From Candidatus Poseidoniales archaeon (lineage in GTDB: Archaea > Thermoplasmatota > Poseidoniia > Poseidoniales > Poseidoniaceae), in assembly GCA_003602665.1 (NCBI GenBank), contig QQSG01000034.1, positions 1-17,848 on the forward strand: a stretch of 17,848 bases of DNA, written 5' to 3'. The notes under the pieces were generated by a model that made no database searches, had not been told where the DNA came from, and saw nothing but the letters and a program-made list of their open reading frames with translations. The stretch's first letter is position 1. The number at the start of each line of letters is the position of its first letter. Positions 1 to 6,817 of the stretch are shown here, piece by piece. The translations under genes were made by a program, and so were the position numbers.

Positions 1-261
1 ATGTCTGCATTGATGGCTTCAATGGGTCCTATTTTTGGTATTCATTCCGCTTGTGCTATGGCTACCACAGTTGGTGCAAGTGGCGACGTACATGCATCAC
101 TTCGCCTTCTTGAATCGATTAGTGAGGGTTGGTCTCTCAATCTTGTTTTGCCAGATGATGTTACCTCTGGAGTCATTCAAAAATTGCTTGAAATCGCTCC
201 AAAGAATTCCGCTGATCATGTACGAGAATTAACAGAAGAACCTGATGCATTCTACATCTGA
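1..261 (+). CDS. 3' end of an unidentified protein gene (partial at window edge)
   Basis: The frame is open from the first base and stops at TGA 259-261, giving 86 residues. The ATG at position 1 is probably an internal methionine of a gene that begins outside the window. The visible part has a hydrophobic, glycine-containing stretch near residues 6-16 (ASMGPIFGIHS), then a helix-like segment and a final strand-helix (WSLNLVLPDD, then VIQKLLEIAP). The S-x-GP-x-[FY]-x-I pattern followed by helix and strand faintly resembles the C-terminal domain of GHMP-family kinases. That is a weak resemblance only, and I do not assign a function. The gene ends directly against the CCA end of the convergent tRNA-Ser, without any spacer. 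Confidence 0.6.
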   Translation: MSALMASMGPIFGIHSACAMATTVGASGDVHASLRLLESISEGWSLNLVLPDDVTSGVIQKLLEIAPKNSADHVRELTEEPDAFYI

Positions 262-347
262 TGGCGCCGAGAGAGGGATTTGAACCCCCGCGTCCATGGG
301 ACAGTGGATTTCGAATCCACCGCAATACCGGGCTATGCGATCTCGGC
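262..347 (-). tRNA. tRNA-Ser (anticodon CGA)
   Basis: Read on the minus strand, the acceptor arm GCCGAGA (341-347) pairs with TCTCGGC (266-272). Discriminator G and an encoded CCA (262-264) follow. The D arm is GCA/TGC around a loop with GG. The anticodon arm GTGGA-TTCGAAA-TCCAC places anticodon CGA at 311-313, reading UCG serine codons. A long variable arm of about 14 nucleotides follows, as expected for class II tRNAs (Ser/Leu), then a T arm with TTCAAAT loop. All four stems close and the anticodon is unambiguous. The 3' CCA is genome-encoded and abuts the stop codon of the upstream convergent gene. Confidence 0.95.
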
Positions 348-371
348 TTGTTTCTTGCCTGTGCGCCACCG

Positions 372-378
372 TCATAAG
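372..378. promoter_or_regulatory. Possible TATA-like element between tRNA-Ser and the SAMP-like gene
   Basis: The 54-base divergent spacer (348-401) contains TCATAAG (CTTATGA on the minus strand). Its centre lies about 28 bases upstream of the tRNA 5' end (347), which matches the usual archaeal TATA position near -27. It is also about 27 bases upstream of the ATG of the plus-strand gene at 402, which has no recognisable Shine-Dalgarno sequence and could be leaderless. This is inferred from spacing alone, and the match to a TATA consensus is imperfect. Confidence 0.3.
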
Positions 379-401
379 CATGATGCCTCACAGACATCAT
401 C

Positions 402-602
402 ATGGAGATTACATTCGCAGGGCGAGACCACAATTGTACAATTGAAGTTGAACCAAAAAGTACACTTCGACAAGCCCTAGTGCTTGCGAAGATACTTCCT
501 TCAACAGTGATTGTGAGTTATGATGACAAAATCTTGCCTCACAGTACAGTCCTCAATTCAGATGTCCATTTACTCGTTACAACAGTATCATCTGGCGGCT
601 AA
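402..602 (+). CDS. Ubiquitin-like small modifier / MoaD-ThiS-like protein (SAMP family)
   Basis: This 66-residue protein has the beta-grasp pattern of the ThiS/MoaD/SAMP family: strand MEITFAG, strand CTIEVEP, a helix TLRQALVLAKI, then VIVSYDDKIL, and a final strand HLLVTTVSSGG. It ends exactly in Gly-Gly, the C-terminus that is adenylated by an E1-like enzyme and then thiocarboxylated or conjugated to lysines in this family. The length is typical of archaeal SAMPs. It could act as a protein modifier, as a sulfur carrier for tRNA thiolation, or as the small subunit of molybdopterin synthase. The sequence does not decide between these, although a moaA gene lies about 13.5 kb away. No Shine-Dalgarno is visible before the ATG. 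Its stop overlaps the stop of the convergent nuclease gene by four bases (599-602). Confidence 0.85.
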   Translation: MEITFAGRDHNCTIEVEPKSTLRQALVLAKILPSTVIVSYDDKILPHSTVLNSDVHLLVTTVSSGG

Positions 603-2434
603 TTATCCGCTACAATGTGAAGTCTTGATGCTCGATAGATTTCTCCAGTTGTTAATGCTGCCCAGCCATTCATGCCCACATTCGTGATGATCACAGTATC
701 ACCGAGTTCAAGCATATCGTATTGAGGGCCCCAATCGGCCTGCCATCCTTCTACCTTTATCGCTCCTGTATTATCAAGAATCATCAATCCCCTGCGACAC
801 CATTCTCCTCGTGCTGATTCGCCTCTTTTCTCTGTTCTATAGACGACTGTGCCCATAATATTCCAACGTGCACGTGGTTTGAGCAGGCTCATTGTAACTT
901 TTTCATCTGAGTCTAATTTGACAATTCGAGCAAACGGATCTATTTTCAGAACAATCGCTCCTTTGTAATTGAGTTGGAAAATGGCTTTCTCAACACGTAC
1001 CAGATCTCCTTTTTCTAATCCTTCAGGGACGGTTGGTGTTCCATCTGAATGAATCATAGCCTTGACTTGCACGTCTGCAAAAGCATTGTTGGATTGAGTG
1101 ATCGTGATTCGTGGTGCTCGTCCAGATTGTGAATGAATGAGGGTATGGACATGTCCGATGATATCATGTCGGTCCTCAAGTTCATCAATAGGGTCGCCTT
1201 CAATCTCAGCATAAGATCCCGGCAACTGATACGTTCCGCCGTGAGGATGCTCATCGTGCCCAGTACCATTCGGGCAGATTATTGACCAATCGCATCGTTC
1301 ACAACGGGTTTGTTTTGCAGGTTTGTCTGACGGAACCCCACCAGGTTCGAAGGAACGCATTGGAGCTGGCTTTGGAGGGCATTGTTCGATATCAGGAGTA
1401 ACTTCTCTGAGTTGACTCCAGAGTTCTTTCAGTTCAGAACCCATTTCATCCATTTCTTCAATGGTTGGCTTCTCAATCATTTTCTGACTATTGGCAGCGA
1501 GATACCAGATTTCTAATCCATCTACTTCTTGCTGCTTTTCATGCGTATGCCACCATAAAAAGGCGTACATACGTAACTGTTTGACGTAATCTCCAGAACG
1601 GTCATTATTTCCTAAGGATGCCTTGATATCAATAATCCGAATACTACCATCCCATGAATAAACTAAATCATATTCTCCTTGAAACCAATGTTCTGGATGA
1701 ACTGCATTCATTGAGAATGGTTTCGCATCCGGGTCAACAAACCAAGGCCGAGATATTTCCCATGCTTCAATCCAAGTCACATCTCCGTCTTGGGATAATG
1801 GATGTTGGTCAAGTTGAAATCCTCGGCCGTCAGGTGCAGGCCATTGAGTTCTGGCACCATTCCTCCATTCTTCCAGAATCTTTTTTGATACCGATGTGAG
1901 GCAATTTTCAACTTCATTTATGTGCATCAGTATGCCATTAGTTGCCATCATCTGGCATCGTTCCACATCCACATCTTCCCATCGACCAGCCTTTCTATCA
2001 TGCTTTGACCATTCGATTTTCATATTTTCCAATGAAGCCTTTAGATGAGTTCTAACTCTTGTTGTTGCCCATACGAGTAGTTCGTCCTTATTCTGAGGCC
2101 AGTGTTTTTCAGGAAGAGTAAGAAGTTGTTCTGCTGGCCAAGAACCTTCATGTTCACGATTTGGGCGACCTTCATCATCAAGTGGCGTTGGAGCATAAAC
2201 ATCTGAAGGTGCTGAGGCCATAACCAAACAAGGAGATTCTTTCAGGGTTTGACAGATGGCTTCTTCTACGGCTCTACCAACAAATAAAATCGGAATTTGC
2301 GGCATAACTAAACGACGCACTTTCTCATAAAACCATAGTCGAGGACATGCTTTCCAAGCGTTTACTTGGCTTGCTGATAGCCTGTTGAAATTCCCTATGG
2401 AATCTGATTCAGAGTTTGGTAAATGAACAGGCAT
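599..2434 (-). CDS. RecB/Cas4-like PD-(D/E)XK nuclease with Fe-S cysteines and OB-fold C-terminus (paralogue 2)
   Basis: From the chosen ATG at 2434 the protein has 611 residues. The nuclease core shows a first cysteine C30 (CPRLWFY), a helix with E57, GEYD at 253-256, IDIK with D269 and K271, and QLRMY (Q286, Y290). This is the RecB-family order GxxD ... DxK ... QxxxY. Cysteines C378, C381 and C387 (C-x2-C-x5-C) complete the four ligands seen in Cas4/AddB/Dna2-type Fe-S nucleases. After about residue 420 two beta-rich segments with GDxVxxxxA-like patterns look like OB folds, implying single-stranded DNA binding. The frame extends to an ATG at 2515, but that would overlap the upstream gene by 59 bases and has no ribosome site. 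The start at 2434 gives the same N-terminal length as the neighbouring paralogue, including C30 and E57 at identical positions. A role in DNA end processing is inferred. Confidence 0.85.
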   Translation of the reverse strand: MPVHLPNSESDSIGNFNRLSASQVNAWKACPRLWFYEKVRRLVMPQIPILFVGRAVEEAICQTLKESPCLVMASAPSDVYAPTPLDDEGRPNREHEGSWPAEQLLTLPEKHWPQNKDELLVWATTRVRTHLKASLENMKIEWSKHDRKAGRWEDVDVERCQMMATNGILMHINEVENCLTSVSKKILEEWRNGARTQWPAPDGRGFQLDQHPLSQDGDVTWIEAWEISRPWFVDPDAKPFSMNAVHPEHWFQGEYDLVYSWDGSIRIIDIKASLGNNDRSGDYVKQLRMYAFLWWHTHEKQQEVDGLEIWYLAANSQKMIEKPTIEEMDEMGSELKELWSQLREVTPDIEQCPPKPAPMRSFEPGGVPSDKPAKQTRCERCDWSIICPNGTGHDEHPHGGTYQLPGSYAEIEGDPIDELEDRHDIIGHVHTLIHSQSGRAPRITITQSNNAFADVQVKAMIHSDGTPTVPEGLEKGDLVRVEKAIFQLNYKGAIVLKIDPFARIVKLDSDEKVTMSLLKPRARWNIMGTVVYRTEKRGESARGEWCRRGLMILDNTGAIKVEGWQADWGPQYDMLELGDTVIITNVGMNGWAALTTGEIYRASRLHIVADN

Positions 2435-2456
2435 ACGGAGTGGTAAAATCCACCCC

Positions 2457-4226
2457 TCAAATACTCTTGGTCGTAAAGGTTGGAGTTTGATGCTCGATTC
2501 TTGTTTTACGGACATCTATTCTAAGTTGGATTAAACCAGCCCTCCAGCCAAGCTCTGCACCAATAAGTCGGAGCCTGTTTCCAGGCCGCATCGATCGAAG
2601 ACGCTCGCTTATTGCAGAACCAAAAGCGACGACTTCGACAATATGTTCGCCATCCCAGAGATGGAAACTGAGCATTGACCATGGTTTCGCATCGAGACGA
2701 ACTCCATTTTGTTGGCGTATTGCTACGACAACTCCCTCAACATTTGCTCGCGTTCGAAGCAGGCCAATCCGGGTTCCCTTTGGCTCATCTTCGTTACGTA
2801 TTCGAATATTGGAGTGTTGGTCCACATACAGCCTCGGTTGGTCTCTCCATACTCCTGGTAGGGCATTTTCAATGATGACATCACCTTGTTCAGAGTCATG
2901 GAGGTGTGGAAATGCGCCCGGTTCCGCTTCCTCAATAGCGATCGTAGCCTCACCAGCGCGGAGCATTGCTCCAAGTACAGGTTCGTTGAAGTGGTTTGGT
3001 AAAGGACCCCATTGAGCAATCAAATGACCAGAAACGTTCACTCGAGAAGGGATTTCACCTAGAGGAACGCAAGGAGATGATATTGAATTTCCTTCGATCA
3101 TTTTTGCTCTCAGGTCATCATCCATTGGTCCAGCCGAGTCCATATTTGAATGCGTCAATGAACACCAGCCACAACCTGCAGACTCTCCATCACATGCATG
3201 AGTGGTATCTGGTTCTTCAGATTCTGCAATCGCTGGTAGAATCGAGGCACCCTCTCCCATTGTTCTCATAATGTTGTTAATTGAGAAAAACTCCTCATCC
3301 ATCGATGTAAGTTCTTCTTTACTAGGCGCTTGATAGAGTATTCTTTCCTTCGATGATAGATACCAACCTTCCATATTTTGGACAGGGTTCTTATCATGAG
3401 TTCGTTCCCAAAGCCAAGCGTAAAACCTGAGTTGATGCTGGAGGCTTTCCGAGAACCGTCCCCCTGAATGGCCAGATTTGATGTCAATGAGACGAATGTT
3501 ACCATCCCATCTTAGAACTAAATCCAGTTCTCCAGCAGCCCATCCTTCCGGATGAAACATTCGTTGAGGTTGATGGACTCTAGGATCTTTGAACCACGGT
3601 CTTGCAACTTCCCAAGCCTCATTCCATTGGATTGGACTCTTTGCTTCCATCCACTCAAACGGATGATCTGAGTTCCAGTCACGAGCATGCAAAGACCGTA
3701 CTTTCTCAGGAACTGGGAAGTGGGGCTGTGCTCCAATTTTGGGGGTTGGAATATCATAGGGTTCAACACCTGTTCGGAATTGTTCGAGATATGGCCCTCC
3801 ATTTGCATCATAGCATTGTTGAATTTCCTCCAAGAAGAGTTCCAATCCATTGTAGAGTTTTTTCTGAAAATCCTGTACATCAACAGTTGACCAATCTGAA
3901 TCGGACCTCTTCCACAAGGAATTTTCCCAAGTTTCAAGCCCAGTATCCCAGGCCTTTTGGGCCTCTAAATCAGCCAATCCATAGGCCCATTTTCTCAATT
4001 CATCAATTGATTCCATAGGACCCGGCCGATTCATCATGACGTTACAGAGTGCATCTTCGATGACAATTCCAAGAACTTGACCAATTGATTTTGGGGATGA
4101 AATCCCAACTTTTCGAGTAAGATACCATTGTCGAGTACAGCGTAAATACGTCGTAAGTCCCGATGCGGAGAGTCTTGAACGACTTCTGCCAAGTGGTCCG
4201 CCTTTTGGAGGTGTACCGACTGGCAT
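2457..4226 (-). CDS. RecB/Cas4-like PD-(D/E)XK nuclease with Fe-S cysteines and OB-fold C-terminus (paralogue 1)
   Basis: This 589-residue protein is a clear paralogue of the next gene downstream: both share RLSAS near residue 18, C30, E57, a W-x-EAWE-xx-RPWF-x-DP block, GExD, a strand with WDG, IDIK and QLRxYAxLW. Catalytic candidates are D235, D248 and K250, with Q265 and Y269 of the QxxxY motif. The C-terminal cysteines are C345, C352 and C355 (C-x6-C-x2-C), spaced unlike the paralogue's C-x2-C-x5-C. Residues of about 395-470 and 490-575 look like two OB folds. An in-frame GTG lies at 4235, but the ATG at 4226 is preceded at four bases by GAGTGATC, a good partial match to archaeal Shine-Dalgarno, and gives colinearity with the paralogue. 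The gene follows ABCE1 by 48 bases and precedes its paralogue by 22, so cotranscription is likely. Activity on DNA is inferred from the family. Confidence 0.85.
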   Translation of the reverse strand: MPVGTPPKGGPLGRSRSRLSASGLTTYLRCTRQWYLTRKVGISSPKSIGQVLGIVIEDALCNVMMNRPGPMESIDELRKWAYGLADLEAQKAWDTGLETWENSLWKRSDSDWSTVDVQDFQKKLYNGLELFLEEIQQCYDANGGPYLEQFRTGVEPYDIPTPKIGAQPHFPVPEKVRSLHARDWNSDHPFEWMEAKSPIQWNEAWEVARPWFKDPRVHQPQRMFHPEGWAAGELDLVLRWDGNIRLIDIKSGHSGGRFSESLQHQLRFYAWLWERTHDKNPVQNMEGWYLSSKERILYQAPSKEELTSMDEEFFSINNIMRTMGEGASILPAIAESEEPDTTHACDGESAGCGWCSLTHSNMDSAGPMDDDLRAKMIEGNSISSPCVPLGEIPSRVNVSGHLIAQWGPLPNHFNEPVLGAMLRAGEATIAIEEAEPGAFPHLHDSEQGDVIIENALPGVWRDQPRLYVDQHSNIRIRNEDEPKGTRIGLLRTRANVEGVVVAIRQQNGVRLDAKPWSMLSFHLWDGEHIVEVVAFGSAISERLRSMRPGNRLRLIGAELGWRAGLIQLRIDVRKTRIEHQTPTFTTKSI

Positions 4227-4274
4227 ATTGATCACTCGTAGTCGTTCCCTTTAGACTCTCTTCATTTCCTATGT

Positions 4275-6056
4275 CTATCTGACATTGAACGAATAATAGT
4301 CTCCAATTTCTCTTTGTTCACGATCTTTTCTACTTTCAGATTTATTGATTCGTGGACGTTTAGAATCATGATCTCTGCGGAATGTTACGTTGACATCATT
4401 CAGGAATCGATTCATTCCATCACGGAGAGAATATGGTCCCATTGCCTTACCCTTTACGCCGCCTTCGCCTTCGAAGACCAACAATGAATCGCTGACGATG
4501 TCGATGAAATAGACGTCATGGTCGATAACAAATGCAGACTTTTCATTTGCTTCCATCGTTCTACGGATTGCCTTAGCAGCTTCCATTCGTGCATTTGCAT
4601 CAAGGTGTGCGGATGGTTCGTCGAGAAGGTACAAGTCAGCATCCCTTCCAAGACAGAGTGCGATCGCTACGGCTTGTCGCTCACCACCTGAGAGTTTCTT
4701 AACACGCTTAGGCAACAAAGAATCAACACCTAACGCTCGTATGACATTGACGTTGAATTCACCGCTTCGCCATCGCATACCCAATTCGCTATCAAGCCAC
4801 ATCTGGACTGTACAATCCATATCCGCATCAATATGCTGAGGCTTGTATGATATCGTAGCATTTGCAGTAACCCAGCCGCTATCGTATTCGTGTTCCCCAG
4901 CTAGGATTTTGATCATTGTCGACTTTCCTGTTCCGTTAGGCCCGACTACACCAACTACTTCCGAACGATGAACGGAACCTTCTCCAGTAGATAGTTCGAA
5001 GGAACCCAATTTCTTTCCAAGGTCGCCCCATTGAACGACAACACTACCAGTTTCAACAGAACGCTCATGATGCTTGAGGAAACGAATTGGCTTGTCACGA
5101 ATTCGAACGTTTTCCTCGACCAAGAATCCATCAAGGTATGCGTTGATTGCAGTTCGTGTTGAACGGGCGGGTGTAAATATTCCAAATGCTCCTTTCTGCC
5201 CATAAACGATGTGGACAAGGTCGGCAAGTACGTCAAGAACCGCTAGATCGTGTTCGATAACAATCACTCGCTTAGTTTCGGACAATTTTTGAATAATTCG
5301 TACAATTCGCATTCGTTCGTGGATGTCGAGATAGGACGATGGTTCATCGAAGAAATAAACATCAACATCTCGTAAAATCGTTGCACAAATAGCCATTCGT
5401 TGTAATTCTCCACCAGACAACTGCTGTACAGTTCGATCCAGAAGATGATCAATTCCTAACGCAGTCGTCATCTCATCGAACATATTTCGTTCATCGACTC
5501 GTCGCAGCAATGCTTCGACGGTTCCTTGAACCCGCTTAGGCAATCGGTCAACATTTTGTGGCTTGAGTGCCACCTTTATTCCTCCATCACGAACTGCCAT
5601 GAAGAAATCACGAAGTTCACCCTTTGGAAGTGAATTAACCACATCTTCCCATTCAGGTTCTTTGTTCAACCAATCGCCAAGATTCGGTATTATTCGCCCA
5701 GAAAGAGCATTGAATGCTGTAGATTTACCCATGCCGTTTGGACCGAGAATTCCTACGACAGATTCCTTGGTAGGTGTTGGTAGACGGAACAATCTGAAGC
5801 CGTTAAGACTGTAACGGTGTATCATATCCGTTTCCAGTTCACTTGGAAGTTTTTCGATGATCAGTGCATCATGTGGGCATTTGTTGACACAGATTCCGCA
5901 TCCAATGCAGAGTGATTCAGAGATGTGTGGTTTCCCGGATTTGTCATCCATGATGATGCATTCTTGCCCGTTTCGAACAGGCGGGCAGTAGTGAAAACAT
6001 TCGTCATTACATTTCTTTGGCTGACAATTGTCTTCCTTCAAAACTGCAACTCGCAT
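4275..6056 (-). CDS. ABCE1 / Rli1, ribosome-recycling ATPase
   Basis: A 593-residue Fe-S ABC ATPase that, with aRF1 or Pelota, splits post-termination ribosomes into subunits; it is essential and conserved across archaea and eukaryotes. The N-terminus has the diagnostic double [4Fe-4S] domain: C11, C16, C20, C24, C33 and then C50-x2-C53-x2-C56-x3-C60 (CIGCGICVNKCP). The first ATPase domain has Walker A GPNGMGKST (105-113), signature LSGGELQR (213-220) and Walker B FFDEPSSYLD (235-244). The second has GPNGTGKST (372-380), LSGGERQ (455-461) and LLDEPSAHLD (477-486). The length is normal for archaeal homologues. A GGGTGAG ribosome site (6060-6066) sits three bases before the ATG. It lies 86 bases downstream of the L10e gene on the same strand. 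Confidence 0.97.
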   Translation of the reverse strand: MRVAVLKEDNCQPKKCNDECFHYCPPVRNGQECIIMDDKSGKPHISESLCIGCGICVNKCPHDALIIEKLPSELETDMIHRYSLNGFRLFRLPTPTKESVVGILGPNGMGKSTAFNALSGRIIPNLGDWLNKEPEWEDVVNSLPKGELRDFFMAVRDGGIKVALKPQNVDRLPKRVQGTVEALLRRVDERNMFDEMTTALGIDHLLDRTVQQLSGGELQRMAICATILRDVDVYFFDEPSSYLDIHERMRIVRIIQKLSETKRVIVIEHDLAVLDVLADLVHIVYGQKGAFGIFTPARSTRTAINAYLDGFLVEENVRIRDKPIRFLKHHERSVETGSVVVQWGDLGKKLGSFELSTGEGSVHRSEVVGVVGPNGTGKSTMIKILAGEHEYDSGWVTANATISYKPQHIDADMDCTVQMWLDSELGMRWRSGEFNVNVIRALGVDSLLPKRVKKLSGGERQAVAIALCLGRDADLYLLDEPSAHLDANARMEAAKAIRRTMEANEKSAFVIDHDVYFIDIVSDSLLVFEGEGGVKGKAMGPYSLRDGMNRFLNDVNVTFRRDHDSKRPRINKSESRKDREQREIGDYYSFNVR

Positions 6057-6142
6057 ATTCTCACCCTATATCTTTGCTATGAGCACATCATCAATCATAC
6101 TTCGCATTCAAACCACCCAGTCGGGCAGTCTTTGCATGTGGC

Positions 6143-6682
6143 TCAAACGAGTCCCTTGAGGTGTTCTGCGCCACGAACAACACGAGTTGTTGTTGGCGTT
6201 GGGAATTTCATTCCTGCCTTGCGCAGAGCATCCTTTGCTGTAAGATAGTGTTCTGGGTTGACGTGGAGAGAAACAACACGTTGTCCACGGCGAACACGTG
6301 CTGCAGTTCCGACATTCTTACCAAAAGCACAGCGCATACCTTGTGAAACACGGTCTGCACCAGCACCAGTTGCTTGCTTGTTTTCGCGGAGAACGTGATG
6401 TGGGTATGTGTGGATCCGAAGTGCGTATCCTTGTGCCCCAGCCTCGTTACGGATGGTGGAGTTTGAGATAACACGTGCAGCTTCTAGGGCTGTGTGTCGG
6501 ATTTGGCAATCGTTGTTAGCTCTCAATTCGAGAACAACAGCGAATCCTCCTGTCTCCGCAGCACGGCGGTTTCCAGAGTGGAAAGAAAGAATACGGTTGT
6601 TTGGAACACCGCCAATAAACTTGCGTCGTGTATAAGCAGGTCCTTTGAGTCGGCGGTACATTGATGCGGGTTTACGTGCCAT
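6143..6682 (-). CDS. rpl10e: Ribosomal protein L10e (uL16 family)
   Basis: A 179-residue protein of the large ribosomal subunit, near the peptidyl-transferase and tRNA-accommodation region. The start MARKPASMYRRLKGPAYTRR is the standard opening of the archaeal/eukaryotic L10e family, followed by the conserved KFIGGVPNNRI segment, an ARVISN block, the HTYPHHVLRENKQATGAGAD region and GMRCAFGKNVGTAARV. The open frame runs upstream to an ATG at 6727, but the family start is at 6682, where an AGGAG ribosome site lies eight bases before the ATG. It is the first gene of a minus-strand run that continues with ABCE1 and two nucleases. Confidence 0.97.
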   Translation of the reverse strand: MARKPASMYRRLKGPAYTRRKFIGGVPNNRILSFHSGNRRAAETGGFAVVLELRANNDCQIRHTALEAARVISNSTIRNEAGAQGYALRIHTYPHHVLRENKQATGAGADRVSQGMRCAFGKNVGTAARVRRGQRVVSLHVNPEHYLTAKDALRKAGMKFPTPTTTRVVRGAEHLKGLV

Positions 6683-6690
6683 AACATCTA

Positions 6691-6695
6691 CTCCT
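6691..6695 (-). promoter_or_regulatory. Ribosome binding site fixing the L10e start
   Basis: AGGAG on the minus strand lies eight bases upstream of the ATG at 6682. It supports the internal start that matches the conserved L10e N-terminus over the longer frame starting at 6727. Confidence 0.7.
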
Positions 6696-6749
6696 AGCAT
6701 CCATGCGACTAATGTTTCCCTTATCATCCCTCCGATGCTTTCCTAAGAA

Positions 6750-6758
6750 CATATTTTC
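6750..6758 (-). promoter_or_regulatory. Possible archaeal TATA box for the L10e-ABCE1-nuclease run
   Basis: On the minus strand, GAAAATATG preceded by a purine-rich stretch (AGGA and the bases after it) sits about 70 bases before the L10e ATG. This is the best TATA/BRE-like match in the divergent spacer 6683-6817. It would give a transcript start near 6725 and a leader of some 40 bases containing the AGGAG site. Inferred from base composition and spacing only. Confidence 0.35.
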
Positions 6759-6817
6759 TCAAAAGGATAGCGGTTTTCTAGAGCAAGGAACATAATGGTT
6801 CAACGTTAGGGGGTGTC

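Noticed and set aside
173..433. 86-codon minus-strand frame covering tRNA-Ser
   Set aside because: Its middle is the tRNA gene itself, so it cannot be a separate coding sequence with any support.
3518..4018. Open frames of about 138 codons on both strands within the first nuclease gene
   Set aside because: They lie in other frames of a well-supported gene with nuclease motifs and have no ribosome site or recognisable composition.
599..4226. CRISPR-Cas locus suggested by Cas4-like nucleases
   Set aside because: No direct-repeat array and no cas1, cas2 or effector genes are present; the OB-fold tail is not typical of Cas4.
5925..6248. 107-codon plus-strand frame across the ABCE1-L10e junction
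   Set aside because: It is antisense to two conserved genes and has no ribosome site or family likeness.
6683..6727. N-terminal extension of L10e from an ATG at 6727
   Set aside because: The conserved family start and an AGGAG site point to 6682.
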